Shown piece after piece: positions 60,084-64,000 of a DNA stretch of 64,000 bases. Position 1 is the first letter of the stretch; each line of letters opens with the position of its first letter. Made by a program: the position numbers and the translations under genes. Location: contig OZ241339.1 of NCBI GenBank assembly GCA_965200235.1, positions 1,860,001-1,924,000 of the forward strand, written 5' to 3'. The notes below the pieces were generated by a model, which searched no databases, was not told the DNA's origin, and was given only the letters and a program-made list of their open reading frames with translations. The stretch comes from Azotimanducus chitobiosivorans (lineage in GTDB: Bacteria; Pseudomonadota; Gammaproteobacteria; Pseudomonadales; Azotimanducaceae).

Positions 60084-61445
60084 GTGACCGATTACAAAGT
60101 GGCCGACATCGAACTTGCGGCCTTCGGGCGGCGCGAGATCACGCTTGCTGAGCGCGAAATGCCGGCGCTTATGGCGCTTCGCCGTCGCTATGAAACACAT
60201 CAGCCGCTTGCGGGCGCCCGTATCATCGGCTGCATCCACATGACCGTGCAGACCGCCGTCCTTATCGAGACGCTGACTGCGCTCGGCGCCGACGTGCGCT
60301 GGTCGTCCTGCAATATCTTTTCGACTCAAGACCATGCGGCCGCGGCCATGGCCGCAGCTGGCATCCCGGTGTTCGCTTGGAAGGGCGAAACCGAAGAAGA
60401 ATACTGGTGGTGCATCGAGCAGACCATATTGAAAGATGGCGAACCCTGGAACGCCAATCTCCTGCTCGATGATGGCGGTGACCTCACCGAGATCATCCAC
60501 GACCGCTACCCGCAGATGCTTGAGACCATCCACGGCATCAGCGAAGAAACCACAACGGGCGTCCATCGGCTCGTGCAGATGATTGAGCAAGACACGCTGA
60601 AAGTGCCTGCGATCAACGTCAACGACTCGGTCACTAAATCGAAGAACGACAACAAATACGGCTGCCGGCACGGCCTCAACGATGCGATCAAGCGCGCCAC
60701 CGACATGCTCATGTCGGGCAAGCGCGCGCTCGTGTTCGGCTATGGCGATGTCGGCAAGGGCTCGGCACAGAGCCTGCGTCAAGAAGGCATGATCGTGCGC
60801 GTCATCGAGATTGACCCGATTTGCGCCATGCAAGCGTGCATGGACGGATTCGAGGTCGTATCGCATTATCGGGACGGCCACAATACCGGCCGCCCGCAAG
60901 ACCTTGATGCGAGGCTGCTCGGCGAAACGGACCTGCTGGTGACCTGCACAGGCAACGTGCGCGTCTGCGATTCGAACGTCCTTGGCGCGCTGAAAAAAGG
61001 TGCCATCGTCTGCAACATCGGCCACTTCGACAACGAAATCGACACCGCCTATATGCGCGAGCATTGGCGCTTCGAGGAAGTCAAGGAGCAGGTGCATCAA
61101 GTGTTCCGTTCGGATAGCCAAGACGACTACCTGATCCTGCTGTCCGAAGGGCGCCTCGTGAACCTCGGCAACGCCATGGGGCATCCCTCACGCATCATGG
61201 ACGGGTCTTTTGCGAATCAAGTGCTGGCGCAGATGCACCTCTTTGAAGAAGCGTGGGCCGACCAGCCTGAGAATCAGCGAGCGCCGGTGAGCGTGCGCGT
61301 CCTACCGAAGAAACTCGACGAAGAAGTCGCCGTGCTCATGGTCGAGGGCTTCGGCGGCGTTGTCACGCGCCTCACCAAAGAACAGGCGGACTATATCGAT
61401 GTGGCCGAAGACGGTCCGTTCAAGCCCGAAGCGTATCGGTATTAG
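60084..61445 (+). CDS. ahcY: Adenosylhomocysteinase
   Basis: A 453-residue enzyme hydrolysing S-adenosylhomocysteine to adenosine and homocysteine, keeping SAM-dependent methylation going. It has GCIHMTVQTAVLIETL, SCNIFSTQDHAAAA, LLLDDGGDLTEI, NVNDSVTKSKNDNKYGCRHG, the NAD fold VFGYGDVGKGSAQSLR and the C-terminal KPEAYRY. The start is GTG 60084. It overlaps the convergent acyltransferase by 26 bp. A SAH riboswitch is not evident in the 46-bp leader. Confidence 0.97.
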   Translation: MTDYKVADIELAAFGRREITLAEREMPALMALRRRYETHQPLAGARIIGCIHMTVQTAVLIETLTALGADVRWSSCNIFSTQDHAAAAMAAAGIPVFAWKGETEEEYWWCIEQTILKDGEPWNANLLLDDGGDLTEIIHDRYPQMLETIHGISEETTTGVHRLVQMIEQDTLKVPAINVNDSVTKSKNDNKYGCRHGLNDAIKRATDMLMSGKRALVFGYGDVGKGSAQSLRQEGMIVRVIEIDPICAMQACMDGFEVVSHYRDGHNTGRPQDLDARLLGETDLLVTCTGNVRVCDSNVLGALKKGAIVCNIGHFDNEIDTAYMREHWRFEEVKEQVHQVFRSDSQDDYLILLSEGRLVNLGNAMGHPSRIMDGSFANQVLAQMHLFEEAWADQPENQRAPVSVRVLPKKLDEEVAVLMVEGFGGVVTRLTKEQADYIDVAEDGPFKPEAYRY

Positions 61446-62586
61446 CGTCTGCAGCAATCGCGCGCGTGTTCTCAATCAAGTTCGCATACTGCATGAGCAA
61501 TAGGCGCCGGCAGTCCTCGGGCGCCTTGAAGTAGCGCGACTTGAGCGCTTCGAGCCGGGCGTTGCCCACCTCCATGCCATGCGCCTCGCCGCGTGCTTCG
61601 CGCCACGCCCACTCGTGCGTGGGAAAGGCGTGCAGATTGGCGACGATCTGCTGATCGAGCGCGAGGCTTGCATCTTCCGCGGTCTCGATCCCCCGATCAA
61701 TTGGCGCACCCACCGTCAACCGCACGCGCCCCTTCTGCCCCGTCAATCCCATGATGATGCTCTTGAGGTCCTCTTCCTCTTCCTTGACGTAAGGGACATC
61801 ACCGCGATCTTTCATGAACAGTTCCCGCGCCTTGGCGAGGTCGCACGGGTCGAGTTCGTAGGAAATAGACACCGGCACGAGCCGCACATGTTCCAACAGG
61901 TTTTGAAACCCCTCGTCGCGCCAAGCAAGTGCCAGCATCTTGAGGAGCGCCGGATCAGTGCGGTCGAAGCCGTCTTTGGCACGCCCGGCACGCTGCGCAA
62001 TCCACACCGATTCGCCCATTTGCACGGATTCACGAATAAAGTTCGATGTCGTGCGCATGGCTTCGTACATGGCTTTGCGGCCTTCGACGCTGCGCTTCAC
62101 GACAAAGCCTTTGTTGAGGCGCATGAGATCGGATGCCGAGGCGTTGGAGAACAGGTTGTCGCCGATGGCGATGCGCAGCGTCTGCCTGCCCTCAAGATGG
62201 AGCGCGTAGTTGAGGAACGCCGAGTCGAGCGAGATGTCGCGGTGGTTGGAGATGAAGATGGTTGGCTCATCATCTGGCACGGCGTCAAGCCCTGTGTATC
62301 GGAAGCCATCTGTCGTCGTCTTGACCATGAACTCGAAATAGCCTGACAAGCGCTCTTGAAACGCCGCCACCGAATCGATGCCGTCAAAGTGCAGTTTGAG
62401 CTTCGAGCGCGCCAAGGTTCTCGCCAGCGGGCCGATCCAGCGAGCGAGATCGGGATACTGGAATTTGATCAGCGCGGCCAGGATTTCCGGCGACGACCGC
62501 AGGCGATGAAGTACCCCGCCGACTTCATCGTCGTGGTAGGGGCGTATGTCCTCAAAGTCACTCACGCGCGGCGCCCGGAAGTGCAT
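61420..62586 (-). CDS. PlsC-like glycerophosphate/lysophospholipid acyltransferase
   Basis: A 388-residue protein with acyltransferase motif I in TIFISNHRDISLDSAFLN (H-x4-D), a second block LRIAIGDNLFSNASASDLMR, and motif III-like VWIAQRAGRAKDG. Its long N-terminal helical domain is larger than in PlsC, resembling big 1-acyl-glycerol-3-phosphate acyltransferases of marine gammaproteobacteria. It likely acylates a lipid at the inner membrane. It is divergent from the FabG-like SDR, 78 bp away. Confidence 0.88.
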   Translation of the reverse strand: MHFRAPRVSDFEDIRPYHDDEVGGVLHRLRSSPEILAALIKFQYPDLARWIGPLARTLARSKLKLHFDGIDSVAAFQERLSGYFEFMVKTTTDGFRYTGLDAVPDDEPTIFISNHRDISLDSAFLNYALHLEGRQTLRIAIGDNLFSNASASDLMRLNKGFVVKRSVEGRKAMYEAMRTTSNFIRESVQMGESVWIAQRAGRAKDGFDRTDPALLKMLALAWRDEGFQNLLEHVRLVPVSISYELDPCDLAKARELFMKDRGDVPYVKEEEEDLKSIIMGLTGQKGRVRLTVGAPIDRGIETAEDASLALDQQIVANLHAFPTHEWAWREARGEAHGMEVGNARLEALKSRYFKAPEDCRRLLLMQYANLIENTRAIAADANTDTLRA

Positions 62587-62664
62587 TCCGCACGCATTGT
62601 GTCAAAATCGCGCTTTCAATGGGCAGGGGTGCGTCAAGCGCGCATTGACACGGACTGAATAGGC

Positions 62665-63543
62665 ATGGAAGTGGCAGGCAAGAGAATCGTCGTCACCGGG
62701 TCGTCGCGCGGCCTCGGGCGCGCCTTTGCGATTGATCTCGCGAAAGAAGGCGCCGAGGTCGTCATCAACGGCACCGACGAGGATGCGCTTGGCGAGACGA
62801 GCGCGCGCATCGAAGCGGTTGGCGGCACATCGGTCTCCGTCGTTGGCTCGGTCGCTCGGATGTCCACCTGCGAAGCGCTTGTCGAGACCTGCGTCGAGGC
62901 GTTCGGCGGCATTGATGTGCTTATCAACAATGCTGGCATCGTGCGCGATCGCACCATTGTCAAAATGAGCGCAGAGGAATTCGATGAGGTCATTGCCGTC
63001 AATCTTCGCGGTGCGTGGGCCTGCACCAAGCTCGCCGCCAAGCGCATGAGCGATGCCGGCGGCGGTCATATCGTGCAGATCATCTCGGCGTCGGGACTGA
63101 CGGGCGGCTTCGGACAAAGTAACTATGCGGCGTCAAAGGCCGGCATGATGGGGCTGCTGCGCACGGCCGTCCAAGAATTCGGCAAAATCAACGTCCGCTG
63201 CAACGCCATGTGGCCGGTGGCGCAAACCGACATGACGCAAGTCGTGTTTGACCGCGCCGCTGCGCAAGCGCGCGCGCGCGGCGAGCCTCCGCCCGATCCC
63301 CAAGCCATCGGGTTTGGAGCACCTGAAGATGTCGCCACAGCGCTGTTGTGGCTGGTCAGCGACCGCGCTCGGCATCTCAATGGGCAGTGCCTGTCTTGCA
63401 ATGGGCGCAAGGTTGCTCTGTGGACACATCCGTCTGAATTCGCAATTGGCACGCGGGACAGCGCATGGACGCTCGATGCGTTGGACACCCATTTTGAAGG
63501 CGTCGCGCCCGCTGAAATCTATCAACCTCGGATGCGGTTTTGA
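62665..63543 (+). CDS. FabG-like SDR with a C-terminal extension
   Basis: A 292-residue SDR: cofactor loop VVTGSSRGLGRAFAIDL, INNAGIVRDRT, catalytic region IISASGLTGGFGQSNYAASK (Ser, YxxxK). After the usual end, about 45 residues follow (VALWTHPSEFAIGTRDSAWT and on), seen in peroxisomal/multifunctional-type hydroxyacyl-CoA dehydrogenase relatives. It probably reduces 3-oxoacyl-CoA or related substrates. The stop overlaps the start of cyoE (TTGA). Confidence 0.9.
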   Translation: MEVAGKRIVVTGSSRGLGRAFAIDLAKEGAEVVINGTDEDALGETSARIEAVGGTSVSVVGSVARMSTCEALVETCVEAFGGIDVLINNAGIVRDRTIVKMSAEEFDEVIAVNLRGAWACTKLAAKRMSDAGGGHIVQIISASGLTGGFGQSNYAASKAGMMGLLRTAVQEFGKINVRCNAMWPVAQTDMTQVVFDRAAAQARARGEPPPDPQAIGFGAPEDVATALLWLVSDRARHLNGQCLSCNGRKVALWTHPSEFAIGTRDSAWTLDALDTHFEGVAPAEIYQPRMRF

Positions 63544-64000
63544 TTACGGACACCTTGGCGAGCGACGAAGCCGCCTTGCCTGCGGCATGGCGAGACTACT
63601 TCGAACTCACCAAGCCGCGAGTCGTGGCGCTCATGCTGCTTTGCGCTGTGGTCGGCATGTTGCTCGCGAGTCCTCTGCTCCCCTCGCTCGCCCTCGTCAT
63701 CACAACGTTGCTCGGCATCGCGCTCGTCGCAGGCTCGGCGGCAGCGGTCAATCACATTGCGGACGCCAAGGTCGATGCGCGCATGCAGCGCACTCAAGAC
63801 CGCCCGGTCGCGAAAGGTCGTGTGAGCCATCTGGCCGCTGGTGCATTCGCCGGATTCACCGGCGTCTTCGGTTTTCTTGTGCTCTATGTATTTGTGAACC
63901 CGTTGACCGCTTGGCTCAACCTCGCCTCTTGGGCTGGCTATGGTCTCTTCTACACCCTCTATCTGAAACGCGCGACACCGCAGAATATTGTCATCGGCGG
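63540..64000 (+). CDS. cyoE: Protoheme IX farnesyltransferase (heme O synthase), 5' part; runs off the window
   Basis: 153 codons are visible. It has DYFELTKPRVVALMLLCAVV, the allylic-diphosphate binding region AVNHIADAKVDARMQRTQDR (N-x3-D-x3-D pattern), then further helices. The enzyme attaches farnesyl to heme b for terminal oxidases, fitting the cytochrome c5 seen here. The start is TTG 63540, overlapping the SDR stop; no ATG precedes DYFELTKP closely. The C-terminal half lies outside, so whether it is complete is unknown. A lone cyoE tail sits at 9006-9171. Confidence 0.93.
   Translation, partial: MITDTLASDEAALPAAWRDYFELTKPRVVALMLLCAVVGMLLASPLLPSLALVITTLLGIALVAGSAAAVNHIADAKVDARMQRTQDRPVAKGRVSHLAAGAFAGFTGVFGFLVLYVFVNPLTAWLNLASWAGYGLFYTLYLKRATPQNIVIG

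Overview
The window looks like the chromosome of a free-living, probably marine, GC-rich gammaproteobacterium. The evidence is an lpoA-type lipoprotein gene (known only from Gammaproteobacteria), the rnpB-rsmI-lpoA-yraN-dolP neighbourhood, the pyrG-kdsA-eno-ftsB order, three large TonB-dependent receptors, a periplasmic sulfatase and an outer-membrane/LPS gene set. GTG and TTG starts and 1-13 bp gene overlaps are common. Function calls come from reading translated sequence; no database search was possible.

Layout. 1-8.4 kb (minus strand): a FecI-type sigma factor, a FecR anti-sigma factor, an STN-type TonB receptor, a sodium/solute symporter, a sulfatase and a Tat-exported enolase-superfamily enzyme form one uptake/degradation operon, probably for a sulfated or acidic sugar. 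8.5-11.6 kb: a scrap yard of mobile DNA with a broken DUF4143 ATPase tail, a 195-bp MITE, a stranded C-terminal piece of cyoE, a second MITE split by an IS110 element, and a vapBC toxin-antitoxin pair. 12.2-20.1 kb: a ROK regulator, TonB receptor, symporter, GH63-like hydrolase and APH-fold kinase form a glycoside-utilisation locus. 20.1-27.6 kb: housekeeping genes (rnpB, rsmI, lpoA, yraN, dolP, uvrA). 27.7-31.9 kb: an SDR, an alpha/beta hydrolase and a third TonB receptor. 32.2-38.1 kb (minus): pyrG-kdsA-eno-ftsB-popT-nlpD, linking CTP, KDO, glycolysis, division and envelope genes. 38.3-41.3 kb: an SDR, two prepilin-like proteins, an LLM oxidoreductase and an intact copy of the split MITE. 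41.3-48.2 kb (minus): an orphan HicB, then a CoA-ester operon (MmgE/PrpD, SDR, acyl-CoA dehydrogenase, CitE-like lyase, CaiB-type transferase, two MaoC proteins) resembling itaconate/C5-dicarboxylate catabolism. 48.6-56.7 kb: a GATase, YkvA, CnoX-like protein, cytochrome c5, aminotransferase and a complete polyamine/opine-type ABC importer. 56.8-60.0 kb: a tandem pair of AAA-ATPase/PD-(D/E)XK genes. 60.1-64 kb: ahcY, a PlsC-like acyltransferase, a FabG-like SDR and the 5' part of cyoE.

The most striking system is the IS110 element at 9421-10873. The roughly 160-nt leader upstream of its transposase reads as a complete bridge RNA. Two 7-nt guides match the target, two 7-nt guides match the element ends, all four meet at a CT core, and circularisation would assemble a promoter just upstream. 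The target lies in the terminal inverted repeat of a YTAR-flanked MITE, and an uninterrupted copy of that MITE at 41075-41327 supplies the empty site. All of this can be read from the window itself.
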